Shown one piece after another: positions 24,122 to 33,450 of a stretch of 64,000 bases of DNA (positions are counted from its first letter, which is position 1; every line of letters begins with the position of its first letter). Below the pieces are notes generated by a model, which did not search any database, was not told where the DNA came from, and worked only from the letters and a program-made list of their open reading frames with translations. Made by a program: the position numbers and the translations under genes. The stretch is from NCBI RefSeq assembly GCF_004153445.1, contig NZ_SDQC01000007.1, positions 1 through 64,000 of the forward strand. Direction: 5' to 3'. Source of the stretch: Allopusillimonas soli. GTDB taxonomy: Bacteria; Pseudomonadota; Gammaproteobacteria; Burkholderiales; Burkholderiaceae_B.

Positions 24122-26464
24122 TTATGAAGACATGGGTACGGACATATTGACAGTGCCATCCAGCATTCGCGCCGCAAACGGCTCAATGGATGTGCCATCC
24201 AATTCCCTCATGCGCTCCAGCAGCCAGGATTCAGGCTGTCCGAAACTCAGTCGCTTTATGGCAACCGGAGACGACTTGAGATGAGGCTGCTGGCTTACCG
24301 CATCCCGCGCATACCAAGTGTGTTGATTGGCGGACTGGGCGCCGTGCCCATAATGAAATGGCACAAATACCTCTCCTGGCCGAACAGTGTCCACCACCAT
24401 CGCCACGCCTTCCCAGCGGCCATTCGGTGAAGTCAGCTCGACCAGATCGCCCAGCGCAATGGCCAATCGATCCGCATCCTGAGGGTTGATCTCCACATAC
24501 GGCTGCGGCGCATGTGCGTTCAGTACCTTTGACCGCGCTGTTTTGGTGCGCGTGTGGAAATGATAGACCACACGTCCCGTAATAAGCAGAAACGGATACG
24601 CCTCTGAAACCGGGTTTGGAGGGCGGCGCCACTGGGCTGGCCTGAGAAAAGCCTTGCCGGCCGGATCAGCGTGGGCATAGGCGTTGCGTGTCGTGGGAGT
24701 GCCGTTCAAGAAATCGACGCCGTGGGTTTCGCACTCGTCGATGCCGGTCCAGAATTTCAAGTCCTCGTACAAACGCTCGCAGCCTCGCGGGTACTGCTCG
24801 TTACAGGGCCAGCGCACGGCACCCATTTCCAGAATGAGCTCATAGGTCATACCGGAATAGTCGCAGGGCCTTCCCTTGGACACCCTGCGCCACTCTTCGA
24901 AGGCATCTCGCGGATCCGTAAACGCAATCAGAGGCTGACCATCCTTGTCCTTGAACCCAAGCCTGTTTGCAATCTGAGCAATGATATCGAAATCGCTGCG
25001 TGCCTCTCCTGGCGGATCAACGGCTTTAAGCAACAAGTTCACGCTTCGATCAGCGTTGGTGACGCAGCCCTGCTTTTCGCCCCACATGGCGACAGGGAAA
25101 TAAATATCCGCGCAGGCGATCGTTTCCGCATCCACAAAGGGATCCTGCACTACGACAAAGGTGCGCCTGAGTATCCGCTCGGTACGGTTCTGGTCGGGCA
25201 AACTGACCAGCGGATTGGTGCCTATTACCCAAAAGAACTCGATCTCGCCCCGCTCCGCGCCTTCCATCATGCTGAGTATGTCCCGTGGAACCTCCGGGCG
25301 AAAGCTGGCGTAGTCGATATTCCAGTGTGCACACAGGTCGCGCATTTGAACTTCGCTATGGGGGTTTCTATAAGCGGGGTATGATCCTCCCGCCCCGGCT
25401 TCGCGATTGCACATTGCCGACGGCTGGCCAGCCATCAAGAGCGGTCCAGCGCCCGGCCTGCCTATCGCACCGGTAAGCAGATGCACGGTATTCACCAGAG
25501 ACGACGATGCCGTGGCCTCGACACTCTGGTAAAAGCCCTGCAGTACTGTCGAAACCATGCGCGGGGTGGTACCTATCCACTTGGCCGCGGTCTCCAGATG
25601 CTCGCGCGGGATATCGCACAATTCAGCCACGCGCTCGGGCGGATAGTCGCGCACCACGGATTCAAGCTGATCGAATCCAACCGTATGTTGCGCAATGAAA
25701 TGGCGATCGACCCAGTCGTTCTGAACCAGCAAATGAATAATGCCGTTCATCAGCGCCACATTGGTGCCTACCCGTATCTGCAGATGCAGATCCGCTCCCT
25801 GCTGCACGGTCGGCGTTTTACGGGGATCCACCACCATGATACGTCCGCCATTCTTTTTCCGTGCAGCCAGCATTCGTTCCCAAAGAACGGTTTGAACCTC
25901 GGCGACATTATGGCCGTACAAACAGAGCAGGTCGGCCCGATCCACGTCGGCATAGGAAGCCACAGGGCCATCGACGCCGAAGTTTGCCATCAACCCGGTG
26001 GCCGAGGTGGCGGTGCAGAGTCGCGTATTGCCATCGATGTTGGCCGAACGCAATCCGCCGCGCCAAAATTTCCCCAGCGTATAGAGTTCTTCAAGCGTCA
26101 GTTGCCCCGAGTTGTAGCAGGCCAGGTTCTGATGGCCTTGGCTCCATGCCTTACGAAAATGCTCGACAAAGAAATCCAAGGCCTCATCCCAACTCACTGG
26201 CTTCAGCGGCGCATCCTTGGTCTTGCGTATCATGGGCACCATACCGCGGCGTCGGCTATTGTTGGCTACCCAGCCATGTTCTCCTTTTGGCCCCAAGTGT
26301 CCGAAGTTGACAGGATGTCCGGCAGAACCGCGCACCCCGACAATTCGGCCATCTTTCACCGCGATATCCAGGCCGCAGCCGTTCGAACAAAGAATACAGG
26401 CCGAATGTACCCAGGTATCGGGCTCGCCCTGGATGCCAAGGTTGCTGTCTATTCGTGGCTGCAT
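24122..26464 (-). CDS. Molybdopterin oxidoreductase, nitrate-reductase-like family
   Basis: The 780-residue protein is a Mo-bisMGD enzyme of the DMSO-reductase superfamily: an N-terminal Fe-S segment (SACILCSNGCGLDIAVKDGRIVGVRG), central MGD-binding domains (LCLYGHNVAEVQ, IMVVDPRKTPT, HLLTGAIGRPGAGPL) and a C-terminal molydop_binding domain (YVEINPQDADRLAIALGDLV). Three cluster cysteines (C-x2-C-x3-C) are present. Where the fourth is expected in NasA-like proteins the sequence reads FGHLGPKGEHGW. There is no Tat signal, so it is cytosolic. ATG 26464 follows GGGAGG. No redox partner subunit is adjacent; 26465-26712 is empty. Cofactor genes moaC, moaDE, moaB and moeA are in this window. Confidence 0.9.
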   Translation of the reverse strand: MQPRIDSNLGIQGEPDTWVHSACILCSNGCGLDIAVKDGRIVGVRGSAGHPVNFGHLGPKGEHGWVANNSRRRGMVPMIRKTKDAPLKPVSWDEALDFFVEHFRKAWSQGHQNLACYNSGQLTLEELYTLGKFWRGGLRSANIDGNTRLCTATSATGLMANFGVDGPVASYADVDRADLLCLYGHNVAEVQTVLWERMLAARKKNGGRIMVVDPRKTPTVQQGADLHLQIRVGTNVALMNGIIHLLVQNDWVDRHFIAQHTVGFDQLESVVRDYPPERVAELCDIPREHLETAAKWIGTTPRMVSTVLQGFYQSVEATASSSLVNTVHLLTGAIGRPGAGPLLMAGQPSAMCNREAGAGGSYPAYRNPHSEVQMRDLCAHWNIDYASFRPEVPRDILSMMEGAERGEIEFFWVIGTNPLVSLPDQNRTERILRRTFVVVQDPFVDAETIACADIYFPVAMWGEKQGCVTNADRSVNLLLKAVDPPGEARSDFDIIAQIANRLGFKDKDGQPLIAFTDPRDAFEEWRRVSKGRPCDYSGMTYELILEMGAVRWPCNEQYPRGCERLYEDLKFWTGIDECETHGVDFLNGTPTTRNAYAHADPAGKAFLRPAQWRRPPNPVSEAYPFLLITGRVVYHFHTRTKTARSKVLNAHAPQPYVEINPQDADRLAIALGDLVELTSPNGRWEGVAMVVDTVRPGEVFVPFHYGHGAQSANQHTWYARDAVSQQPHLKSSPVAIKRLSFGQPESWLLERMRELDGTSIEPFAARMLDGTVNMSVPMSS

Positions 26465-26712
26465 GGCATTGCCTCCCGCTATGGTTGGCCGCAGCACAAT
26501 TCCTCGCATTCGCGGGGCATGGCCTTGCCGCGGGCGTCAGCGCATCAATAGGCCATTGATGCATCGAGCATAACACCGCGACTTTGACATGACGCTGACA
26601 GGAAGAGAGGCTCAGATGTGGTCATTCCGGCAGCCTCCTTATGACATGCCACAGTCCGCGCATGCATAGTGCCCTGCAGCAAGACCGCACTGGCCGCGAT
26701 AGACGTAGCCAT

Positions 26713-27909
26713 CTAAGCCAGATACTGCTGGAAATGGCTTGCCGAGGACAATGTTTGCAGATACTGAGGCCCGATATCCTGTATATCTGTAAGCCCCAGC
26801 AACGCAGCGTCACGCGTGATCTCCGCCTGCAGCAGATCCATGGCATGCTCGACGCCACGCTGGCCGGCCAATGCTGCGGCAAAGCCGAATGGCCGCCCCA
26901 CGAATACCAGGCGAGCACCCAGCGCCAGCGCTTTCAGCACATCGGTGCCGCGTCGGATGCCGCTGTCCATCATGACAGGCACCCCAGGGCAGGCGCGCAC
27001 AATGCCAGGCAAAGCCCTGAGTGGCGCAATGGCACCGTCGAGCTGTCTTCCGCCATGGTTGGAGACGATAATGCCATCCACACCGTGCTCAACAGCCATG
27101 CGGGCGTCCTGCTCTGCCAGAACGCCCTTCACGACAAGTTTGCCCGGCCAGTTCCGGCGTATGGCCTTCAGCCAGTCCCAACACAGGTGCGCACGATCGG
27201 AAAAGTCACGAAGCACGTTTCTTGAAACAATAGGTGCGCCGCGCGTTGCGTAGTTGTTCTCGAAGTGCGGCACACCGTGGCGGCACAAGGTCTGGATGAA
27301 GGTTCCCGCCGTCCAGCGCGGATGCGTCAGGCCATCCCAGATGAGGCCGGGCGACGGACGCAGCGGCGTTGAAAACCCCGCCCTCACGTTATTCTCGCGA
27401 TTGGCGGAGACAGGTGTGTCCACGGTGATAACCAGCGTACCAAAGCCTGCCGCGCGCACACGCTCGACAAGCGCCATGGCCTGGTCCATTGTGCCCGGTA
27501 CGTAGGCCTGGAACCAGACATCCGGGCCTATGGGTGCCACATCCTCAAGACGCATGAGCGACGATCCGCTCATGATCATGGGGATACCACGAGCGGTACC
27601 CGCTTGTGCCAGGACTGCGTCACCACGATAGGCCGTAACTGCGCTCAGCCCCATCGGGGCAATGCCGACAGGCCCACTGTATGTCCTGTCCCACAATGAC
27701 GTCCGCGTTGCCACTTGGGAAACATCGTTCAATACGCGAGGCACAAAGCCAAGCTCACGAAAGGATGCCCGATTGTCCTCGAAGGAAAAATTTGTTTCCG
27801 CCGCCCCCGAGACGTAGGCGAAGAGGCGGCGGGGCAGATAGGACTGCGCCGCCTTCTCGAAATCATCCAGGCACAAAAGCCGTGCCAGGCGTCGTTGTGG
27901 ATACAGCAT
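26713..27909 (-). CDS. FMN-dependent alpha-hydroxy-acid oxidase/dehydrogenase
   Basis: The 398-residue protein belongs to the lactate/mandelate/glycolate oxidase family. FMN and catalytic motifs are visible: GIAPMGLSAVTAYRGD, FQAYVP, TLVITVDTPVSANRENNVRAGF, KLVVKGVLAEQDAR, and the active-site block GIIVSNHGGRQLDG with the catalytic His, then MMDSGIRRGTDVLKALALGA. It oxidises an L-2-hydroxy acid to the 2-keto acid. It is the last gene of a minus-strand cluster with a Bug protein, a D-2-hydroxyacid dehydrogenase and an RraA-type aldolase, 15 bp from the Bug gene. Confidence 0.92.
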   Translation of the reverse strand: MLYPQRRLARLLCLDDFEKAAQSYLPRRLFAYVSGAAETNFSFEDNRASFRELGFVPRVLNDVSQVATRTSLWDRTYSGPVGIAPMGLSAVTAYRGDAVLAQAGTARGIPMIMSGSSLMRLEDVAPIGPDVWFQAYVPGTMDQAMALVERVRAAGFGTLVITVDTPVSANRENNVRAGFSTPLRPSPGLIWDGLTHPRWTAGTFIQTLCRHGVPHFENNYATRGAPIVSRNVLRDFSDRAHLCWDWLKAIRRNWPGKLVVKGVLAEQDARMAVEHGVDGIIVSNHGGRQLDGAIAPLRALPGIVRACPGVPVMMDSGIRRGTDVLKALALGARLVFVGRPFGFAAALAGQRGVEHAMDLLQAEITRDAALLGLTDIQDIGPQYLQTLSSASHFQQYLA

Positions 27910-27924
27910 ACTGTTCGGGTATTC

Positions 27925-28896
27925 CTATTGATCCGCCCAGGGTGTTTCCTTCCAGAATGCCGAGAACAGCTTCTCACCAGACTTCAGTTCAGCCTCGTAT
28001 TGCTCGGGCGGCAAATAGCGCAGAGGCACAAACAGTTTCTGGGCCTGCTCGCGGAACTCGGCATCGTTCACGGCATCGTGCACAGCCTTGACCAGCTTCG
28101 CGCGCACATCGTCGGGCAGGCCCTTCGGTGCACCGATCCCGCGCAGAGACGACATAATGATATCGTGTCCCTGCTCTCGGAATGTTGGAATATCGGGTGC
28201 CAGGCTCGTGCGCTCGGCGCTCATGATGCCCAGATCGCGCAATGGCGAACCGCCATCGATATAGGCTTTTACCTCGCCTATGTTCATGGCGGCCATCATG
28301 ATCTCTCCGCTGCTGATTGCGCTGCGCACCTCGCCAGCGCCCTTATAAGGCACGTGCATCATCTTGACGCCAGCCTGCTTCTCGAAAAGCAGCATGGCCA
28401 GATGATCGTCCGAGCCCGCCCCCGTCGTCCCCACGGTAACCTCTCCCGGATGCGCCTTGGCATATGTGGCCAGATCAGCCAGCGTTTTGATATCGCTTTT
28501 CGTATTGACGGCGAAGCTGTCGGGATCGTCTATGATGTTGCCGATCAGGTCAAAGTCGGACCAATGATATTGCGCCTTTCGCTGAATTGGAATTGTGATG
28601 AGGTTCGGTGTGTTCAAGAAACCGATGGTATAACCATCGGGCTTGGCACGGGCAATTTCGGCAAATCCGATTTCACCGCCTGCGCCCGGGCGGTTCAACA
28701 CCACAATGCGGGCATCGTTGCCAAGGTATTTTTCAATGAAAGGCGCCAGGGCTCGGGCCACCAGATCTGTGCCACCACCGGGGCCATAGGACACCACCAT
28801 GCTGATGGGATGATCGGGATATGCAGCCGCTGCCGTGCCCATGCCTGCGGCAACCAGCAAGGCGCCAGCAGCCAGTCTACGCATAATATTGCGCAT
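27925..28896 (-). CDS. Bug/TctC-family periplasmic solute-binding protein
   Basis: The 323-residue protein has a signal peptide (RRLAAGALLVAAGMGTAAAA-YP) and the Bug motifs MVVSYGPGGGTDLVARALAPF, VLNRPGAGGEIGF, VGTTGAGSDDHLA and VPYKGAGEVRSAI. There are no tctA or tctB genes beside it, so it is an orphan receptor that would need a transporter encoded elsewhere, as is common in Bordetella relatives. Its place in the hydroxyacid cluster suggests that it binds the substrate or a related carboxylate. The ribosome-binding site GGAGGAGAC is strong. Confidence 0.9.
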   Translation of the reverse strand: MRNIMRRLAAGALLVAAGMGTAAAAYPDHPISMVVSYGPGGGTDLVARALAPFIEKYLGNDARIVVLNRPGAGGEIGFAEIARAKPDGYTIGFLNTPNLITIPIQRKAQYHWSDFDLIGNIIDDPDSFAVNTKSDIKTLADLATYAKAHPGEVTVGTTGAGSDDHLAMLLFEKQAGVKMMHVPYKGAGEVRSAISSGEIMMAAMNIGEVKAYIDGGSPLRDLGIMSAERTSLAPDIPTFREQGHDIIMSSLRGIGAPKGLPDDVRAKLVKAVHDAVNDAEFREQAQKLFVPLRYLPPEQYEAELKSGEKLFSAFWKETPWADQ

Positions 28897-28938
28897 AGTA
28901 TGTCTCCTCCAGAAAAAATCGATAATCAGTTCACTACC

Positions 28939-29964
28939 TCAGCCATGCAGTCGCTGCGCCGCGCGCTGCCATGCTAGAGGATTCACCACACGGGCGGCCT
29001 GCCTGCCTTCGGCGAGCGCAACAAGCTGCTCGGCCGCCATTCTCGCCACGTTGCGCCGCGCCTCGTGCGTAACGCCTGCCGTATGAAAGGTCGGCACAAC
29101 ATTGGACAAGGCCAGCAAAGGGTTTTCGCGGGCTGGCGGCTCCACATCCCAGACATCCAGGCCGGCGCCCGCCAGATGCCCCGCCAGCAACGCATCGTAT
29201 AGCGCAGCTTCCTGATGTATACCGCCCCGCGCGGTGGTAATGAAGATTGCGCCCTGCTTCATGCGTGCGAATGCCAGCGCATCGAACATGCCCCGGGTTT
29301 CGCTGGTAAGCGGGCAGTGCAGCGAAACAAAGTCGCTTGCGGCCAGCAGTTCCTCCAGCGACACCGGCTGTGCTCCGCGCGCGGTGATTTCATCCGGTTT
29401 CAGATAAGGGTCATGGGCCACCACGTGCATATTGAAAGCCGCGCCCAGTTGAGCTGCGCGCTGGCCAATGTGGCCCAGGCCGACAAGCCCCAGCGTCTTG
29501 TCCGACAACTCGTGGCCCATAAGGTCCTCGCGAGAGAAGCCGCAATCGTTGCGAAGACGCGAAGCGGACTCCAGAACACGGCGCGATACGGCAAGCATGA
29601 GACCCAGCGCATGTTCCGCAACCGAGTTGGCATTGCCGCCCGCCTGGTTCACTACGAGCACGCCGGCGTCGGTGCAAGCCGCGACATCCACGGTGTCATA
29701 TCCGGCGCCTGAGGTCGATACACAAGCCAGATCCGGGCATTGGTCGAGCAGATCTCGTGTTACTTGCCACTGCAGCGGCACTTCGTCTTTTGCAGCCGAA
29801 ATGTGATAGAACCGCGCCCCGCGCAGGAGATCCATGTTCTCCGAGCGCGGCGCATTCAGCTTCATGACTGCAAGCGCCAAGCCAGGAGCCTCTCGCAGGA
29901 TGCGGTCGAAAACCGGATCGATCCATAGATCCAGGCGCACTACCCGAGCGGGTTGCTCTGCCAT
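28939..29964 (-). CDS. D-isomer-specific 2-hydroxyacid dehydrogenase
   Basis: The 341-residue protein has the NAD-binding block TLGLVGLGHIGQRAAQLGAAF and the catalytic Arg (TARGG), Glu (LDVWDVEPP) and His (FHTAGVT) of the D-2-hydroxyacid dehydrogenase family. It interconverts a D-2-hydroxy acid and its 2-keto acid with NAD(P)H. Together with the L-specific oxidase downstream, both stereoisomers would reach the same keto acid. ATG 29964 is chosen, leaving 10 bp after the RraA-like gene. Confidence 0.92.
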   Translation of the reverse strand: MAEQPARVVRLDLWIDPVFDRILREAPGLALAVMKLNAPRSENMDLLRGARFYHISAAKDEVPLQWQVTRDLLDQCPDLACVSTSGAGYDTVDVAACTDAGVLVVNQAGGNANSVAEHALGLMLAVSRRVLESASRLRNDCGFSREDLMGHELSDKTLGLVGLGHIGQRAAQLGAAFNMHVVAHDPYLKPDEITARGAQPVSLEELLAASDFVSLHCPLTSETRGMFDALAFARMKQGAIFITTARGGIHQEAALYDALLAGHLAGAGLDVWDVEPPARENPLLALSNVVPTFHTAGVTHEARRNVARMAAEQLVALAEGRQAARVVNPLAWQRAAQRLHG

Positions 29965-29974
29965 ACCGCCCCCT

Positions 29975-30649
29975 CTAGCGCGCAAAATCGCAACCGCGCT
30001 GCGGCAGGCTTTCGTCTATCCAGCGAACATCCAGGCGATCATTCATGATGTCCTGCATGATGCGCGCCTCAAGCGTCTGCTTTTCGCTTGCGGCGCGGTG
30101 AATGGCTTCGGCTTCCTTGCGCGGAACGCACAGCAATCCATCCTCATCACCGACAATCAGGTCGCCCGGTGTCACCACCATGCCGCCCAAGCTCACAGCG
30201 ACATTGATTTCCCCTGGCCCATCTTTGTATGGCCCGCGATGCGTGATACCTCCCGCATATACAGGAAAGCGGCCACGCGATATTGTTCCGATGTCTCGGA
30301 TCGCGCCATGAATGATTATTCCTGCCAGGCCTCGCCGCATGGCTGTGTTGACCATGAGTTCGCCAATGATCGCGTTAGACAGATCGCCGCCCGCATCCAC
30401 GACAATGACATCCCCCGCTTGGGCCATGTCCAACGCCTTGTGCACCATCAGGTTGTCGCCAGGCCTGGTGCGTACCGTAAAGGCGGGACCGCTCAGCGCG
30501 CCACCTGCATGCATGGGACGCAATGCGGCACCGCCCGCGCTCATGCGCGACATGACATCGCTGATGTTGGCTACCGGTATATCGCGAAACTTTTCCACCC
30601 AAGCGGACGACACGCGCTCTTGCAGTTCATAAATACGAAATCCAATCAT
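29975..30649 (-). CDS. RraA-like protein, probable 4-hydroxy-4-methyl-2-oxoglutarate/oxaloacetate aldolase
   Basis: The 224-residue protein has the RraA/HMG-aldolase core: NISDVMSRM near the N-terminus, RPGDNLMVHKALDMAQAGDVIVVDAGGDLSNAIIGELM, and GIIIHGAIRDIGTISRGRFPVYAGG with the R-D pair that holds the metal and pyruvate. In catabolic clusters members cleave 4-hydroxy-4-methyl-2-oxoglutarate or decarboxylate oxaloacetate; others inhibit RNase E. The neighbours favour the catabolic role. It is the first gene of the four-gene operon. Confidence 0.88.
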   Translation of the reverse strand: MIGFRIYELQERVSSAWVEKFRDIPVANISDVMSRMSAGGAALRPMHAGGALSGPAFTVRTRPGDNLMVHKALDMAQAGDVIVVDAGGDLSNAIIGELMVNTAMRRGLAGIIIHGAIRDIGTISRGRFPVYAGGITHRGPYKDGPGEINVAVSLGGMVVTPGDLIVGDEDGLLCVPRKEAEAIHRAASEKQTLEARIMQDIMNDRLDVRWIDESLPQRGCDFAR

Positions 30650-30739
30650 GCCTTTCCTGCCATCATCATGCTGCGTAAGAACGCCGACAGCTATGAATTC
30701 TAGGATTGCGCAGGCAGATTGAACCGCAATATTTCTGCG

Positions 30740-31639
30740 TTACGGGGTCAAAAAATTTGATGCCGCGGGTTTGAATACCGTGTCCGCATGGTCGATGAGC
30801 GCCTCGGCCAGTGCCACGCGCGGTCCCTGCCGATTCCAGACAATGCCAATCCGGCGCACTGGCGTTCTATGAGGCAGGGCGAGCTTGGCAATGGCGTGGG
30901 TCTGGTACCAGATCGAAAAAGAATCCGGCACAAGCGACACCCCCACCCCCCGCTCCACCAAGGCCACGATGGTGAGCAGGCTGTCGATTTCAATGCGTTG
31001 CCGCGGAAGTATATGGTTATCCTTCAGGTAGCGATCCACCAGCTTTCCGCTGTATGCGCGTCTGTCGTAACGGATGAAAGGCGCCCGGGCAAGCAGATCA
31101 TGCGGCTCTCGCTTTGCATGGCTGGTTGGCGCGATCACGATCAGCGTTTCTTCCTGCAGCGTGTGCCAGCCACAGTTCTTGTTGATGGTATAGGGAGGCT
31201 CTATGGCAATGGCCAGATCCAGTTGGCCCTCATGGACTTTCCGGCAGAGTTCCATGGACACATCGAACTCCACTTTTATGGACAGGTCCGGATAATGCTG
31301 TGTGCAAAACGCATCAAGCAGCGCAGGAAGGTGTGTGGTCAAAGCCGACGGAAACACGCCGAGCTGTAGCTCCCCTTCGAGAGACCCCGTGCTGGCCACA
31401 GCCTGCAGGTCGCGCGCATCGCGTATCAGGTCCTGTGCGCGCTGGTAAATACGCATCCCTGCTTCCGTGGGCGTTACGCTGTGTCCAGAACGCTGCACCA
31501 GTGGCATGCCCAGCTCGCTTTCGAGTATGCGTATGCGAGCTGCTACCGCGCCGGCCGTAATGTGAAGGCGGCGAGCCGCCTCCGCCAAAGACTTGCACGC
31601 CACAACTTTAGTGAAACTCTCCAGGTATTCAATGTTCAT
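30740..31639 (-). CDS. LysR-family transcriptional regulator
   Basis: The 299-residue protein has the LysR HTH (MNIEYLESFTKVVACKSLAEAARRLHITAGAVAARIRILESELG) and an effector domain (ELQLGVFPSALTTHLP, FIRYDRRAYSG, LVERGVGVSLVPDSF). It is 90 bp upstream of the hydroxyacid operon and in the same direction, so it is the likely regulator of that operon, although LysR genes are more often divergent. Confidence 0.92.
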   Translation of the reverse strand: MNIEYLESFTKVVACKSLAEAARRLHITAGAVAARIRILESELGMPLVQRSGHSVTPTEAGMRIYQRAQDLIRDARDLQAVASTGSLEGELQLGVFPSALTTHLPALLDAFCTQHYPDLSIKVEFDVSMELCRKVHEGQLDLAIAIEPPYTINKNCGWHTLQEETLIVIAPTSHAKREPHDLLARAPFIRYDRRAYSGKLVDRYLKDNHILPRQRIEIDSLLTIVALVERGVGVSLVPDSFSIWYQTHAIAKLALPHRTPVRRIGIVWNRQGPRVALAEALIDHADTVFKPAASNFLTP

Positions 31640-31789
31640 GGGTTCTTGATCGGCCTACCTCAGGATTGGCATACGCTACAGTAGGTTGTCCCGTCTCTTC
31701 TCGGAATACATTTTCGACGAAAGCGATGCTTTGATCGACGAATGGGCATGATACCTGCAATTAAGGCTGTGTTTTCCAACCCGACACAT

Positions 31790-32209
31790 ATGAACCACCC
31801 CGACCCGGCTACCGCACAGGCTTTCGAATCGGCCCATTACGAGATTACCGCCCCCGATGGCGAGACTGTGGTGCTGCGCATAGGCCTGCACGGCAACCTG
31901 GATAGACTTTTATTGCAATGCAACGCGACGTCCATTGCCATTCTGACCGCGTGGAATCCCGGTGGAAAGCGTACTTCTGATAGTCAAAACGAGCGGGCGC
32001 AAGCGAGGCTGCAGGAACGGATCCGGTCACTCAATCTGCGAATGCTGAATGGCAGGAATCTTGATCCGAACGGCGTGGGACCGACCGAGCCCACATGCGT
32101 GCTGCTGGACGCCAGCCATGCGCAGACACGAGCCCTGGCCAGCCTGCACGACCAGCTTGCCTACGTATATGCCAGCATGGAAAGCCCGCCCGCGTTGATA
32201 TGGCTGTAG
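31790..32209 (+). CDS. DUF3293 domain protein
   Basis: The 139-residue protein contains ATSIAILTAWNPGGKRTSDSQNERAQARLQ and PTCVLLDASHAQTRALASLHDQLAYVYAS, matching the DUF3293 pattern (an 'ITAWNP' strand and a C-terminal helix with aromatic residues). The function is unknown. ATG 31790 (MNHPDPAT) is preferred; an in-frame ATG at 31742 would add 16 residues. It is divergent from the LysR gene. Confidence 0.75.
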   Translation: MNHPDPATAQAFESAHYEITAPDGETVVLRIGLHGNLDRLLLQCNATSIAILTAWNPGGKRTSDSQNERAQARLQERIRSLNLRMLNGRNLDPNGVGPTEPTCVLLDASHAQTRALASLHDQLAYVYASMESPPALIWL

Positions 32210-32375
32210 TACATCAAACGGGAAGGACCAAGAGCGCCAAGAAACATGGAGATACAAAAAGCCCACCTGTTGCCCGTTGGCTCAAATTCAATACAATTTT
32301 GGGAGATTCTATGCGGATTAGCGATTTATGATTAATTTTAATGTTATTTAGGTGTAATTTAAAAACACTTTCCGC

Positions 32376-32404
32376 TTGAAGCCCACTGCATGGTTGCCTA
32401 ATAT
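32376..32404 (+). promoter_or_regulatory. Sigma-70 promoter of bioB
   Basis: TTGAAG (32376-32381) and TAATAT (32399-32404) are 17 bp apart and lie about 31 bp before the bioB start. I see no obvious BirA-type operator. Confidence 0.6.
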
Positions 32405-32434
32405 ACGACTCGTTTTACTGAGAGGCGTAATCCC

Positions 32435-33445
32435 ATGAATACTCCTGTTGCGAGCCCCTGGAAGATCAAGGACGTCATCGCGCTTTACGAGCTTCCGCTC
32501 ATGGACCTGCTGCTCCAAGCCCAGACCGTTCATCGCGAAAATCACGAGGCCAACGCGGTACAACTTTCCAGCCTGCTTTCTATCAAGACGGGCGCATGCC
32601 CCGAGGATTGCGCCTACTGCCCTCAATCGTCGCGTTACGACACCGGCGTCGAGAAAGAAGCATTGCTACCTGTGGATGACGTGCTCGCTGCAGCCCGCAA
32701 GGCCAAGGACAACGGTGCGCAGCGCTTCTGCATGGGCGCCGCCTGGCGCTCGCCCACCGCCCGCCAGGTCGACGCCGTAGCGGAGCTGGTATCTGCCGTA
32801 AAAGCCATGGGATTGGAAACCTGTGTCACGCTGGGTATGCTCAAGCCAGGCCAAGCCGAGCAATTACGCGGTGCCGGCCTCGATTACTACAACCACAATC
32901 TCGATACATCGCCAGAGTTCTATGGCAGCATCATTACCACTCGCTGCTACCAAGACCGCCTCGATACACTGCAGCGCGTACGCGACGCCGGCATTCATGT
33001 GTGCTGCGGCGGCATAGTCGGCATGGGAGAATCCCGCCGTGATCGTGCGGGCCTGGTCGTGCAGTTGGCCAATATGTCGCCTTATCCGGAATCCGTGCCC
33101 ATCAATAACCTGGTCAAAGTGCCGGGAACACCGCTGGCGGGCGAGGAAGACATTGATCCATTCGAGTTCGTACGCACAATTGCCGTAGCGCGCATTACGA
33201 TGCCGCGCGCTATTGTGAGGCTGTCCGCGGGACGCGAGCAGATGAACGATGCGCTGCAGGCGCTGTGCTTCATGGCCGGCGCCAGTTCAATTTTCTACGG
33301 CGATCAATTACTCACCACCGCTAACCCTCAGGTCGAGCGCGACCGCAGACTCTTCGAGCGTCTCGGACTGCACCCCGTGGGCACCGATGCATTTACGGAA
33401 GCTGCGCCGCTGCCCGCCAGCGATGAATCGCTGGCGCTTGCCTGA
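32435..33445 (+). CDS. bioB: Biotin synthase BioB
   Basis: BioB is a radical-SAM enzyme that inserts sulfur into dethiobiotin. The 336-residue protein has the SAM cluster motif [17 protein letters not shown] (C-x3-C-x2-C) near residues 53-60. The auxiliary 2Fe-2S ligands appear in [17 protein letters not shown] and [11 protein letters not shown], with the conserved Arg in [10 protein letters not shown]. No other bio genes are nearby. A transporter gene starts 5 bp after its stop and is probably co-transcribed. Confidence 0.96.
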   Translation: MNTPVASPWKIKDVIALYELPLMDLLLQAQTVHRENHEANAVQLSSLLSIKTGACPEDCAYCPQSSRYDTGVEKEALLPVDDVLAAARKAKDNGAQRFCMGAAWRSPTARQVDAVAELVSAVKAMGLETCVTLGMLKPGQAEQLRGAGLDYYNHNLDTSPEFYGSIITTRCYQDRLDTLQRVRDAGIHVCCGGIVGMGESRRDRAGLVVQLANMSPYPESVPINNLVKVPGTPLAGEEDIDPFEFVRTIAVARITMPRAIVRLSAGREQMNDALQALCFMAGASSIFYGDQLLTTANPQVERDRRLFERLGLHPVGTDAFTEAAPLPASDESLALA

Positions 33446-33450
33446 TACCC

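Noticed and set aside
25481-26551. Plus-strand frame opposite the molybdoenzyme
   Set aside because: Shadow of a strongly conserved enzyme gene; translation has no recognisable domain.
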